A DNA stretch of 64,000 bases from Candidatus Tumulicola sp. (GTDB taxonomy: Bacteria > Vulcanimicrobiota > Vulcanimicrobiia > Vulcanimicrobiales > Vulcanimicrobiaceae): NCBI GenBank assembly GCA_036490475.1, contig DASXDT010000002.1, forward strand, positions 62,001 through 126,000, read 5' to 3'. Positions 51,775 through 61,777 of this stretch are shown here, piece by piece. Numbering within the stretch: the first letter of the stretch is position 1; each line of letters opens with the position of its first letter. The notes under the pieces are model-generated. The model had not been told where the DNA came from and searched no databases. It worked only from the letters and a program-made list of their open reading frames with translations. Both the position numbers and the translations under genes were made by a program.

Positions 51775-54700
51775 TCACGACTGGCCCCGTTTCAAACAAT
51801 ACATTGCTCCAAGAGCCAAGACGGTCAAGGCGATGACGCGGATCCCTCGAGCAAAATCTCGACGAGCGCGCGAACGAACCGTGCGCACGTCCGGCATTGC
51901 GAATAATTCCGGTCGATCCCCGCAAATGCGGCCGGGCTGGAGAGCCAACCAAATGACGTCGGCCAAATGGAGCGCTTGCCGATTTGTCGTTTGCGCGGCT
52001 TGTTCACGGCAAGAAAAGCCGTCGCTAATAACGAGATCTTCGGGCGGCGTACTGCGAACGTGGGGCAAATATCCGAGCTCTCCGGCAGCAACCGAAACGT
52101 CGTAATGCTCGCCCTTTTCAAAGCCGAATGCGCCGGCCATTCCGCAGCAGCCATCGTCCAGCCAGGTCGCATCGACATCCATTCGCTTGAGAACGGTGGC
52201 ATCGCCCTCGGTGCCGAGGGTCGCTTTGTGGTGACAATGACCGTGCACCGTGGCAGCGACTTTCAAGCGGGGAGGATGCCATGATTCGTCATTGGCAAGA
52301 AAGTCACCGAACATCACTACCTGCTTGCTCAATCGGTGCGCGTCCTTGTCGTTCGGATACAGATTAAGAAGTTCGTCCTTAAAGACGCTGACGCACGACG
52401 GCTCTAAGCCGATGACGGAAGTGCCGGCTTCGATTTCAGGTCGCAACGTATCGATGACTTCGCGCAACACGGCTTTTGCCAGTTCGAGCATCCCGTAATC
52501 GTAGAGCGGCCGGCCGCAGCACAGTGGTCGTGCTGGTATGAGAACGTCGTAACCGGCCTGCTCTAACACCTCCATCGCGTGCCGGGCCGTTTCGGCGTGG
52601 AAGTAGTTATTGAAAGTATCGACCCACAAAATCACGCGCTTCTTGCCGGCATTAGGCCGGTATTTTCTATGCGCGCGATACCAGCTCGTGAACGAACTGT
52701 AGGAAAACGGCGGAATGTTGCGTTCCGGAGCCATACGAACGGCACGCTTAAGAAGCGCATCGAAGGGAGGAGTCTGAGACAACGCGTTCGCGAGGCGAGC
52801 AAAACGCGATCCCAGCCGCGCCCACCAGGGAATCAAGCCAAACGCGTATGCCCATATCGGACGCAGACGGCCCTTGTAATAGTGCGATAAGAACTCAGCT
52901 TTGTAGGTCGCCATGTCGACGTTGACGGGGCACTCGCCTTTGCAACCCTTGCACGCCAAACAAAGATCGAGCGCCTCCTTTACTCCTTCGGACCTCCAAC
53001 CGTCTTGCAACGGCGCGCCTTCGAGCATCTCGAACAGCAATCGCGCCCGGCCACGAGTAGCGTGCTTTTCGTCGCGCGTGACACGGTACGAGGGACACAT
53101 CGTACCGCCCTCATGACGACGGCATTTTCCGACGCCAACGCAACGATTGACAGCGTACGAAAATGAGCCGTGGTCCTTAGCCTGAAAGCTAAAGATCGTC
53201 TCCGGCTCGTGCGGCCGGTAGTAAGGGCCCTCCCGAAGATTAGTGTCGATTGCGTAGGCGTCGACGGATTTCCCCGGGTTCATCTTCGAATCGGGATCCC
53301 ATATTCGCTTGAATTCTCGAAATGCTTCGACGATCGTATCGCCATACATGATCGGCAGCAGTTCAGCACGCGCTTGCCCATCGCCGTGCTCGCCCGAAAG
53401 CGAGCCGCCGAACCGACGAATCATGTGCGCTGCCTCATGCATGAAAGAACGCCACTTCGCCACGCCCTCGGCCGTATCGAGTTCGAAGGAAACGCGGCAA
53501 TGGATGCAGCCTTGTCCGAAATGGCCGTAAAGCGCGGCTTTATAACCGTACTTGTGGTAGAGGGCGCGCAACTCGCGCAAATACTCGCCTAGCCTGGCGG
53601 GCGCTACCGCGGAGTCTTCCCAGCCGGGATGAAATGGCGGCTCGTTCGGCACTTTCGCCGTCGCGCCGAGTCCGGCTTCGCGAACTTCCCACAGTTCTTT
53701 CTGCTCTTTCTCATCAACGATTACTCGCGAGTCAGTCGCACCATGGTTACGCAAGTCGGCTTCGCACGATTTGGCGATGGCGACGGCGGAGTCCAGATCG
53801 TTCACGCAGCCGAACTCGCACATGAGCCAGCCTTTTGCGCTATTGTTCGCAGTCGGAAGCAGCCACTCGTCGTTCGTATGAAAGCTTTTGAGCTGCATGT
53901 AGTCGAGCAGCTTGTGATCGAAACCTTCGAGCGCGATCGGCTTATGTTCGTTAACACGCGGGACGGCATCGGCCGCCCGATAAACGTCGTCGAAGGCAAG
54001 CGCTAGAATGCAGCGCTTATTCGGATTTTCGATCAGCTTCACTTTGGCGGAAAGGACGATTACGCACGTACACTCGGTTCCGACCAACGAGCGCGCGACA
54101 TCGAAGCCATGTGAGGGAAGCAACTCTTCTAGCGGATACCCAGAAACGCGGCGAGGAATATCCGGAAAGCGCTCATGAATCGCCTCAGCGTACCGGTCGC
54201 GAATAGACCGCAACCCGCGATAGATCTCGCCGATCCGATCGTCGCGTTGGCAGAAAGTCAAAAGCTGCGAATTCGATGTCGGCCCGACGGTCATGCGCAC
54301 GCCGTCATACGTGAGAATGTCGAGTTCGATAACGTTCTCTTCGGTTTTACCCGCCATCTGTGCGTGCATCCCGCAAGAATTATTGCCGATCATTCCCCCG
54401 AGGGTGTTGTGCGTGTGCGTCGCGGGATCGGGACCGTACGTGAGTCCATATTTTCCTACGGCGTCTCGGAGATCGTCCAACACGACGCCCGGCTGCACCC
54501 TCGCCCAGCGGCCCTCGGGGTCGATCTCCAGTATGTGGTCCATGTGCTTGGTGAAATCCATGACGACTGCCACATTGCAACCCTGCCCTGCGAGGGATGT
54601 TCCGCCCCCACGTGCGAGGATCGGCGCTCCATGGCGTCGCGCGATCTCCACGGTCGCTATAACATCTTGCTCGTTCTCGGGAACCACGACGCCGATCGGA

Positions 54701-54915
54701 ATCTGTCGATAGTTCGACGCATCGGTTGCATAGAGCGCACGCGAAGCGTCGTCAAAGCATACCTCTCCGCCGATGCGTGCCTGTAATTCGGCCTCGAGGG
54801 TTCGGGCGTTTCCTTCCCAAGTGCCCCGTTGGTCGGGCCGAATCCCAGGGGGCGGTTGCCGACTTGCCTCCCTGCGAGCCATCAGTTGTTCTATCCCGCC
54901 GATTAAGTCAATCAT
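51775..54915 (-). CDS. FAD/4Fe-4S oxidoreductase, YdiJ/D-2-hydroxyglutarate dehydrogenase type
   Basis: 1046 residues, close to the ~1018 of E. coli YdiJ. In order: an FAD-linked oxidase domain (~50-280; PILARGGGTSLAGQ, TLGGMIGNNSCGMHA); an FAD-oxidase C-terminal domain (~300-590; GHFGQGCIHCRV, LSGEHGDGQARA); a 4Fe-4S ferredoxin region (~600-690; CVGVGKCRRHEGGTMC, CLACKGCKGECPVN); and CCG domains (~770-980; PLCCGRPLYDYG, DDGCCGMAGAFG). A C-terminal hydrophobic helix (IRVIALTVLALGAMYCL) is extra and could anchor it to the inner membrane. It oxidises a D-2-hydroxy acid and passes electrons on. Confidence 0.9.
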   Translation of the reverse strand: MIDLIGGIEQLMARREASRQPPPGIRPDQRGTWEGNARTLEAELQARIGGEVCFDDASRALYATDASNYRQIPIGVVVPENEQDVIATVEIARRHGAPILARGGGTSLAGQGCNVAVVMDFTKHMDHILEIDPEGRWARVQPGVVLDDLRDAVGKYGLTYGPDPATHTHNTLGGMIGNNSCGMHAQMAGKTEENVIELDILTYDGVRMTVGPTSNSQLLTFCQRDDRIGEIYRGLRSIRDRYAEAIHERFPDIPRRVSGYPLEELLPSHGFDVARSLVGTECTCVIVLSAKVKLIENPNKRCILALAFDDVYRAADAVPRVNEHKPIALEGFDHKLLDYMQLKSFHTNDEWLLPTANNSAKGWLMCEFGCVNDLDSAVAIAKSCEADLRNHGATDSRVIVDEKEQKELWEVREAGLGATAKVPNEPPFHPGWEDSAVAPARLGEYLRELRALYHKYGYKAALYGHFGQGCIHCRVSFELDTAEGVAKWRSFMHEAAHMIRRFGGSLSGEHGDGQARAELLPIMYGDTIVEAFREFKRIWDPDSKMNPGKSVDAYAIDTNLREGPYYRPHEPETIFSFQAKDHGSFSYAVNRCVGVGKCRRHEGGTMCPSYRVTRDEKHATRGRARLLFEMLEGAPLQDGWRSEGVKEALDLCLACKGCKGECPVNVDMATYKAEFLSHYYKGRLRPIWAYAFGLIPWWARLGSRFARLANALSQTPPFDALLKRAVRMAPERNIPPFSYSSFTSWYRAHRKYRPNAGKKRVILWVDTFNNYFHAETARHAMEVLEQAGYDVLIPARPLCCGRPLYDYGMLELAKAVLREVIDTLRPEIEAGTSVIGLEPSCVSVFKDELLNLYPNDKDAHRLSKQVVMFGDFLANDESWHPPRLKVAATVHGHCHHKATLGTEGDATVLKRMDVDATWLDDGCCGMAGAFGFEKGEHYDVSVAAGELGYLPHVRSTPPEDLVISDGFSCREQAAQTTNRQALHLADVIWLALQPGRICGDRPELFAMPDVRTVRSRARRDFARGIRVIALTVLALGAMYCLKRGQS

Positions 54916-56101
54916 AACTTCCAGACCCCAGGGTTTCGCGCGTTGGCGTGCATAAATGTTAGATCACGGCCGGCGCTATATCGATTGGGACGTAGTGCGC
55001 CAGCTACCGAATCGACGAAACCGTCAAACAACATTTTTTCAAGTCGAGCGCGATCGCAAAAATGGTCCATATGCCTCTCGTTTGACGACCGAATCGTTCC
55101 CGGGAATAGGTCCAGTCGGTACCAAAGTGTCTCTTGAGCGCAGTCTCGACGAGAACCGTCGGTCGTGGCCCAAGAATATCGTTCCAGCCGATTCACCGGG
55201 GCCCGCGGCTGAAATGCAATAGGCTGAAACCTTGAATTTCGGCGGTCATGAGCGGGGCCGCTAATATCCCGGGAGGCGATCGGCGACGCTCTTTAGGCGA
55301 CGCTCGTTATGGACTGAATGACCATCGATCGTCCGTTCGCAGCGCCCTTGCGCGCCGGGCTCGCGAATAATCCGATAGGCTCCCGGTTTGAAGAACGGAT
55401 CTGTCTGGACGTTCGCGTCTACGTCGCACGCATTGATTATGCAGTCGGGTTTCGTGACTCGTAAACTCGGGCTCAGGGTCCTTTGCTCTAGGCCGAACTC
55501 TGTCCTCAGCAATACACGCGTGCGCTGACTCACAAACGCCATCCTCCTTAAGCGTCTGTACCCCGCAATGCACCTTTCGATGCGGATGCGTCCAGGTTAC
55601 TTACGACGGGCAGATCCGCGAACGACCGAGCGCTTGCGGTCGTGATCAGGCCATCATGCGCCGCCTTACTTCTAACCGACGAGGTATTGCGCAACTCGAA
55701 GATCAGCCGACTCCTTGAAAAATGTTGGCGGCATTTCAGGATATCCCAACAAAATCGTCGTCGTACCACATACGGCAGCGAGAAAACTCCATCCATTTCT
55801 TAAGCGGTCGAGAAAGCCGACAATCACCTTGTCCTCGCCGCCAGCGAGGCTGAGCAAATGGCCGCTGAACTGCGAGAAAATGACGGAGCGCAGCTTCAGT
55901 GAGCCCATTCTGCTTGCACGTTCTGAGCTCCGAGATTGAGGATCGTGGGTGCGGAGTCACAGGGCTTACAACGTGCTCATTGTATTCGTCGCTGCAGCGG
56001 CGGACAACGCGGCATCAGCTCAGCATCGAACCGCTCCGAAAAAGCGCGACTCCCAGGATTGTTCTCGTTGCAGCGCTTACATGTTCGGGTACATCACAGA
56101 T
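54916..56101. other. No gene supported
   Basis: Several short frames occur on both strands (for example one at 55672-55908, minus). None has a ribosome site, recognised motif or conserved-looking composition. Confidence 0.4.
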
Positions 56102-56956
56102 ATGAGTGAGTCAAAGACGTTACCGCCCCAGCATCAGGACCGGCAGCCAGGGCGCCAAGATGAGCTGCGCCCGCAACCGCAGACCGAATCCCAGACGCTC
56201 GGTTCGAATCGCTTGAAGGATCGCGTCGTCTTAGTAACGGGCGGTGATAGCGGCATCGGACGCGCGGTGGCCGTGCTTGCGGCCAAAGAGGGCGCAGACG
56301 TTGCGATAGGCTACCTGGAAGAAGACGACGACGCTCGAGAAACTCGTCGTCTCGTGGAGGAAAAGGGTCGCAAATGCGAACTGTTGGCTGGAGATATTGG
56401 CCAGGAAAATGTGGCGCGCAGTCTCGTCACGAGGACGGTGGAGCGCTTTGGCCGGCTCGATGTGCTCGTGAACGGAGCCGGCGAGCAGCATCCCCAGGAT
56501 CACCCCGAAGATATTTCAGCCGAGCAGCTCGAGCGGACGTTCCGGACGAACGTGTTCGCGCAATTCTTCACTGTGCAGGAGGCGCTCAAGCATCTCAATG
56601 ACGGCGCTTCGATCATTTGCATTGCCTCGATAACCGCTTACAAAGGCAACCCGAAACTGCTTGACTATTCGGCGACCAAAGGCGCGTTGGTCTCATTCAC
56701 TCGCGCCCTATCGAACGCAATTGTCGACCGGGGAATCCGGGTTAACGCCGTCGCTCCGGGGCCGATCTGGACTCCGCTAATCGCCGCCACGTTCGACCGT
56801 CAAGAGGTCGAAAGCTTCGGGGCCGACACGCCGATGAAGCGGCCTGGGCAACCGTACGAAGTCGCCGCGGTTGTTGTGTTTCTCGCGTCCAGCGACGCCT
56901 CCTATATCTCCGGACAGACGATTCACGTCAACGGCGGTACCGTCGTCAATGGCTAG
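56102..56956 (+). CDS. Short-chain dehydrogenase/reductase, general-stress type
   Basis: 284 residues from ATG 56102; the longer in-frame start lacks support. N-terminal ~45 residues are Pro/Gln-rich, as in the YhdF/YdaD general-stress SDRs. Then [19 protein letters not shown] (NADP loop), VLVNGAGEQ, and the catalytic Ser-Tyr-Lys in [20 protein letters not shown]; end [13 protein letters not shown]. An NAD(P)-dependent oxidoreductase, substrate unknown, fitting the stress-related surroundings. Confidence 0.92.
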   Translation: MSESKTLPPQHQDRQPGRQDELRPQPQTESQTLGSNRLKDRVVLVTGGDSGIGRAVAVLAAKEGADVAIGYLEEDDDARETRRLVEEKGRKCELLAGDIGQENVARSLVTRTVERFGRLDVLVNGAGEQHPQDHPEDISAEQLERTFRTNVFAQFFTVQEALKHLNDGASIICIASITAYKGNPKLLDYSATKGALVSFTRALSNAIVDRGIRVNAVAPGPIWTPLIAATFDRQEVESFGADTPMKRPGQPYEVAAVVVFLASSDASYISGQTIHVNGGTVVNG

Positions 56957-57574
56957 CGGCTAGACGTCCGCTAGACCCTTCTCGCTGCAAGTTGAACAGG
57001 ACGAGGAGTGTGTGTACGTCTGCGAGTGATGCATTTAGTTCAACGAAGCCAGCGACGCAAGTAGTTCCCGTGAAAACTTGGGATCCCTTAGCTCTGCACG
57101 GTTGGGCACGCGTACTAAACGAGTAGCACGATTACGTTCGGGAGAGGACGGGTTTATTGAATGACTGTGCTTCACACTCGATATAGCGTTGGTATTAAAC
57201 TGCATATTTGACGCTAGGCAACGGAGCTGCATGCGCCAATCCAACGAAGTACTCGCGCTGCGCGCGCTTGCGGAAAAGTAGAGTTTCGGGCACGTCACTA
57301 CTCGAAAGCATTCAATCGGGATACGAACATCTTGGTTACCTGTGATGAAGAATCGTTCGTATGGTTTGGCGAGCGAATCACTCCACAAATGAATACTTCG
57401 CGAGCTACCTCGACGGTAACACTACATTGCTGCGGGATAACGGTAGTGTTTCTTCATAGCGCGGTCGAACCACTCTGGAGATGAGAGCCAGGGACGCTGG
57501 TCCGAGGGCCTTTTCTGGCCCTATGGACCCCCTCTCGCACCGGAAAAAGCGTCCGCAGAAGTCATTTACTTTGT
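56957..57574. other. No gene supported
   Basis: A 117-codon minus-strand frame (57035-57388) lacks any recognised motif or ribosome site. Nothing else seen. Confidence 0.4.
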
Positions 57575-58381
57575 CTAAGCCTGCCCGTCCGCATGGATTG
57601 CGTGAGCGCGATGTGCCGAGTGCCAGCTCGTTTTCTTCGTCGAGTATCCCATGACAGTCTGCCATGCTTGGTCGATCCTTTCGTAGCACTCGCACGCGGC
57701 CGATTCGAGCCCCCGGCGATTGCGAATGGTAATGTGACCGCGTGCGTAGGAGATGAACCCGGCCTCTTGCAGCGCGCCTGCGGCAACGTTCACGCCCGTT
57801 CTTTGGACCCCGAGCATCTGACTCAAGAATTCTTGCGTTAGGAGTATTACGTCATCGCTCACGCGATCGTGCGCCATGAGGAGCCAGCGCGCGCAACGCT
57901 CATTCGTCGCATGTAGGCTGTTGCAGGCCGACAAATACGTACCCGTGTTTATGGTCGCCTGCGCGTAGCGAAGCATAGAAGCTTTCAGTTCCGGCTCCCT
58001 CTCGATAAGATCTCTAAGGTCGGATACCGACAAACATTGCGCCGAGTCAGGTACTTGCACGATTGCCCGTTGCTGTGCCGCCGCCTGGCCCAGAACGATC
58101 GACAACCCCGTCATTCCCTCACGTCCGATCAGGCCGACTTCCGCCGTTGAACCATCGAGCATCTCGAGTACGATCGACACGATACTGCCGATTGGAAATA
58201 AAACTCTTTGATAGGCGGCATCGGACTCGAAGATAGTCTCACCGCGCCTGAACGATGCGAACGTCAGCGATGGCCGAATCGCCGCTAAGACTTGCGGCGG
58301 AAGGTGATCGAGGAAAAGGTTGCCCGTTGTGGTTTTTTCTGGTACGGGAGCCATTGCCGAGTCCGTTCTTGCCGGCTCCAT
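57575..58381 (-). CDS. Crp/Fnr-family transcription regulator
   Basis: 268 residues from ATG 58381. N-terminal cyclic-nucleotide-type beta-barrel (FRRGETIFESDAAYQRVLFP; VGLIGREGMTGLS), a dimer helix with RYAQATINTGTYLSACNSLH, and a C-terminal winged helix with LTQEFLSQMLGVQRTGVNVA as recognition region. No Fnr-type cysteine cluster and no complete cAMP-binding RxS motif, so the signal is unknown. The last ~40 residues after the HTH are extra. Monocistronic. Confidence 0.9.
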   Translation of the reverse strand: MEPARTDSAMAPVPEKTTTGNLFLDHLPPQVLAAIRPSLTFASFRRGETIFESDAAYQRVLFPIGSIVSIVLEMLDGSTAEVGLIGREGMTGLSIVLGQAAAQQRAIVQVPDSAQCLSVSDLRDLIEREPELKASMLRYAQATINTGTYLSACNSLHATNERCARWLLMAHDRVSDDVILLTQEFLSQMLGVQRTGVNVAAGALQEAGFISYARGHITIRNRRGLESAACECYERIDQAWQTVMGYSTKKTSWHSAHRAHAIHADGQA

Positions 58382-58845
58382 AGAAAGTCGGCTGAAACTG
58401 GGTGCTCGGTACAGGCCGACGGCAACTCTATGTTGAGGCCGCGACCGCGCTCGCTGAGGTCATGCGTCGAGTAACATAGCTCTTCCCGTTCGGATAGGGG
58501 TTCACCCGGGCGCATCGCCTACTTGCCCTAATGTCCGAAATGCGGCAGAAGGCACAATTTGACATGGTCAGCCGGAGGCTGCGTCAAAGCCCCCGGCTTG
58601 CGAGTCGCTCGGCCGGTGCGCTCGTGAGAAGCGTATACCCCTAACAACATGAGTCCGAACATATCCCACTCGATACGGACTTCGTGTTACAGACGACGGA
58701 CGCTTGAGAGCATTCCGTGTAGACACTCGGGCGTTCGCTGTTGCTGAAGCTCCACTCGTTTATGCTCGGTTTTATACGGAACGGTGGCCATGTACGGCAT
58801 TATAATGTGGATGTCCAGCCGACTGAGAGGAGCCACGTACGCGTC
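58382..58845. other. Intergenic region between Crp-family and STAS genes
   Basis: No gene seen. GAGAGGAGCC at ~58826-58835 is the only purine-rich site before the STAS ATG and lies 10-13 bases from it. Confidence 0.4.
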
Positions 58846-59142
58846 ATGACTAAGCCCTTGCTGCTCCAAGGTGGCGATTACGATATTGCTCGCAAGAGCG
58901 ACCTATGGACGGAGCTCGGACAGACCGAGCCGCAAAGCGACGTCGTGCTCGACCTTGCGTTGACCGATTTTATCGATTGCTCGTGTTTCGGTGTACTGAT
59001 CACGCAACTCAGTATCTGGCGAGAACACGCTGCAGATACTAACCTCAGGCTACAAAACGTCGCACCCAGCACAGCCAGAATGCTTGGTTTGCTGGAGCTC
59101 GATCGATTGTTCGTGATCGAAAACGTCCGACCCGACGGCTAA
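58846..59142 (+). CDS. STAS-domain anti-sigma-factor antagonist
   Basis: 98 residues from ATG 58846; a longer frame from TTG 58741 exists but its extra part does not look like STAS. GGDYDIARKSDLWTEL, DVVLDLALTDFIDCSCFGVL and NLRLQNVAPSTARMLGLLEL give the STAS fold; the D-C-S/C segment is where the regulatory serine sits. It would bind the HATPase kinase encoded 53 bases downstream in a partner-switching module controlling a sigma factor or other output. Confidence 0.85.
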   Translation: MTKPLLLQGGDYDIARKSDLWTELGQTEPQSDVVLDLALTDFIDCSCFGVLITQLSIWREHAADTNLRLQNVAPSTARMLGLLELDRLFVIENVRPDG

Positions 59143-59195
59143 TCGTCTACTGCGTATAGTTCACCTTTGCGGGGTAGACGTGTAACACGGTCGAT

Positions 59196-59639
59196 TTGCA
59201 GAGGCGCATCTCGACCGAATCCTTCACAGATTGGAAGCAGATGGTCGCGCGCGACTGGCTTTTTCGAGCCGACGATGCCAAAGAAGCCCTCCCTCAGCGA
59301 CAGAGTTACTTAGAATTTCTTCGCGCTGCGTGTACTCCGGATTCGGACTATGACGGCGCGCTCATTATATTTACTGAATTGATCGCTAATGTGATCCGCC
59401 ATGCGGCGGGGCCGATTCAGATCAGGGTGGGCGGCTACGCACAAGGTGCCCTGACGCTGCAGGTGACCGATACCGGTGCTCCCTTTTGCTCTGCTCCGTC
59501 ACTGCCACCGGCGAATAGCGAAGGCGGCCGAGGCCTGTACATTATCTCCCAATTGAGCACAATATCAGTGTCTCACGAAACAAAGATGGCAACGTGGTAC
59601 GAGTGCAGTTGCCCGTCGCATTACAGGGGAGCGTTGTAG
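59196..59639 (+). CDS. Anti-sigma-factor-type ATP-binding protein (HATPase)
   Basis: About 147 codons from TTG 59196; ATG 59238 is a good alternative. GHKL motifs: N-box ELIANVIRHAAGPI, VTDTGAPF, and SEGGRGLYIISQLS. Same architecture as 50915-51340. Immediately downstream of the STAS gene, forming a two-gene partner-switch module. No sigma-factor gene is in the window. Confidence 0.85.
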   Translation: MQRRISTESFTDWKQMVARDWLFRADDAKEALPQRQSYLEFLRAACTPDSDYDGALIIFTELIANVIRHAAGPIQIRVGGYAQGALTLQVTDTGAPFCSAPSLPPANSEGGRGLYIISQLSTISVSHETKMATWYECSCPSHYRGAL

Positions 59640-59787
59640 CTGCTAACTGGCGCGCCTAACCGGTCGATATTCGAGTGGCGGCGGTCCTAAGGCATTGAAA
59701 CGATGGGGCCGAGTCCACGGGTCAGTTTGCCCGGAAATTCGCGCAAATCCGAACGCGGATAATCGCACTTCGAATTTCACGATAGCC

Positions 59788-61074
59788 TCATATCAGGGAC
59801 CGAGGGTTCGGGGCATAAATGTCGCGTCGCGTTGCCGGGACAGTCACGTGGCCTGCGTCGTCGGGTCGAGCGAGTAAAACCTGGTAGAGAGCCAGCCGAC
59901 CTGCGCGAAACTTTGCGCACTGCCGGCCATGTACAGCCTCCAGGCGCGGTATGTCTCTTCCGCCGCCACGGCGATAGCGCGCTCGCGATTCCGTTCGAGT
60001 TTTGCCACCCACATTCCGAGGGTCCGTACGTAATGCTCTCTGAGGTTCTCGACGTCGCGAATTTCAACCCAGCAGCTTCGGCAATGCGTAGCGCGTCAGA
60101 CACTCGTAGCAGGTCGCCATCGGGGAAGATAAAACGGCCGACGAAGCTTCCTTTCGGTTGTTTCGCAGGGAAGCAGTCCGATTCGCAATCCCGTGATTGA
60201 GAAATAGACCGCCCGGCCGCAAAGCATCGAATGCCGCTTTGAAGTAGGCCTGGAGATTGCGACGTCCGACATGTTCAAACATACCGACGCTGACGACCTT
60301 ATCGAACTGCTCGTCTCCGAGTTCACGATAGTCACACAGGCGCACGCTCGCGTTCTTCGCTTCGGTCGCAATTCGATTGCGCGCTTCCAATAGTTGCGTT
60401 TCGCTCAATGTAATGCCCGTCGCCGACGCGCCAAAGACTGACGATGCTCGCATGACGAGGCCACCCCGACCGCAGCCGATGTCCAGTATGCGCTCTCCAG
60501 GCTGTAAGCGGACCTTTCGAAGGATATGGTCTATCTTCGCAGCTTGTGCCTCGCCCAGGTCTTCTATACCATCATCGAAATACGCGCACGATACGTCAAC
60601 GTCGTCCAAGAACGTGCGATAGAATGCGATCGGCAGATCGTAGTGAAATCCAATAGCCGCGCGATCGCGTTCGAGAGAATGAGCTCGCCCACGCAATCGA
60701 GCCTCGCGTAGCGGCGGAAGCGGGCTTCGTGGAAGCCGACGTGCTATGCTCATTAATCCAAACATACGTAAGACGCCCATCTCGGTCACACGCAATAGCG
60801 AGTCGATCGCAAGCTCAAGATCCCCTTCAACATCGATCAGGCCTGCGACGAAGGCTCGTCCCGCTGCGAGGTCGACCGGTCGTCTTAACATCGCACGCAG
60901 AGCTGCCGGATGCTTAATGCACAGCGTGAAGCGTGTTGCCGGTCCGGACGCGTTCACAATCGTTCCGTTCCATAATCGTACGCTGAAGTCGCAGGCGAAT
61001 GTGTCTCCGAACAGTACAAGCAGGAAATGGAGCGTGGGCTCTACGTAGTCGTCCCGCGAGGCGTGCCCGTCCAT
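59788..61074 (-). pseudogene. Frameshifted cyclopropane-fatty-acyl-phospholipid synthase
   Basis: From ATG 61074 the frame gives the CFA/mycolic-acid methyltransferase family: AIGFHYDLPIAFYRTFLDD, CAYFDDGIEDLGEAQAAKID, SAM motif ERILDIGCGRGGLVMRA, and MFEHVGRRNLQAYF. Near 60190 the frame changes; the true continuation is FPAKQPKGSFVGRFIFPDGD. A second change near 60075 leads to EIRDVENLREHYVRTLGMWV then TYRAWRLYMAGSAQSFA, and a third near 59915 to GRLALYQVLLARPDDAG. All three pieces line up with the usual C-terminal ~110 residues. The methyltransferase core is intact but the substrate end is broken, so it is probably inactive. Confidence 0.85.
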
Positions 61075-61241
61075 TAGGACCGGCTCTTCGTGGCGTCAGA
61101 GTGTCGCCTGCAAGCGGCGTGCTCACACTGGCAGTCAGCATTGTCATTCGAGGCCTTGCATTTTGGATCGCAGTAGTCGCCTTCAGTGCGGACCTGGCAC
61201 GTGCAGCCGTCGCCTCGACAGTTATTTTTTGAACCTTCCAT
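61074..61241 (-). CDS. Metallothionein-like cysteine-rich peptide (55 aa)
   Basis: 55 residues from ATG 61241; the open frame extends upstream to 61277 without support. Eight cysteines (C8, C13, C15, C24, C28, C37, C39, C44) and H41, in the order CxxxxCxC, YCDPKC, CQCEHAAC, like bacterial metallothioneins that bind Zn, Cd or Cu. Its TAA overlaps the CFA-synthase ATG (TAATG), so the two were co-translated. Likely a metal or stress buffer. Confidence 0.75.
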   Translation of the reverse strand: MEGSKNNCRGDGCTCQVRTEGDYCDPKCKASNDNADCQCEHAACRRHSDATKSRS

Positions 61242-61723
61242 AGCCGCTTGTACCCGTTTGCGATGAGCGCGCACCATTGCAGGTTTTGCCGTCTGCGAAC
61301 TTGTTCAGAGTGCATATGGCGTTCGACAAACGCTTTGAGCGTTTTCGTTCACCGCATCCTGCGCTTTGGGACTGCGTGGTCTGGATAGGCCTTCGACTAC
61401 TACCATCCGAGCAACGCAAGATCAGTATGGCGCAAACCTTGCCCGACGCCACCGTCCGGCACGATGACAAAGTCTACAGCGCTGTACGTGCAAAACACAT
61501 CAGCTAGTGATCGAAGAGCGCATGCGCGATCCGAGCATCGTTCATTCATTGCGTTCCGTGAATGGTCGCGAAAATACCGGTACGATCTCGCAGGTCGAGG
61601 TGGCGCAACTTTCGTTTGGATGCCGTCGTGGAACCGCGTGGTGAAATTGACAAAACTATTTTGAACCACCCTAATGGGTGGTGTTCTGGATTTTCGGCAT
61701 TCGTTCGAGCGTGCGATGGCCTG
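61242..61723. other. No gene supported
   Basis: Short frames only on either strand, no recognisable motif. Confidence 0.4.
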
Positions 61724-61773
61724 ACGGGGAGGCGCCGGGCAGTCCTTTAAAAGTTGCCCGGCGGAGTCCCCGT
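61724..61773. terminator. Long hairpin terminator
   Basis: Outer 7-bp stem ACGGGGA/TCCCCGT and perfect inner 9-bp stem CGCCGGGCA/TGCCCGGCG around a 13-base loop, located just after the stop of the membrane-protein gene (minus strand). Confidence 0.7.
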
Positions 61774-61777
61774 TGCT

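Noticed and set aside
55672-55908. 78-codon minus-strand frame with a hydrophobic patch
   Set aside because: No start signal and no recognisable family; kept as unsupported.
57035-57388. 117-codon minus-strand frame
   Set aside because: No ribosome site, motif or neighbour support.
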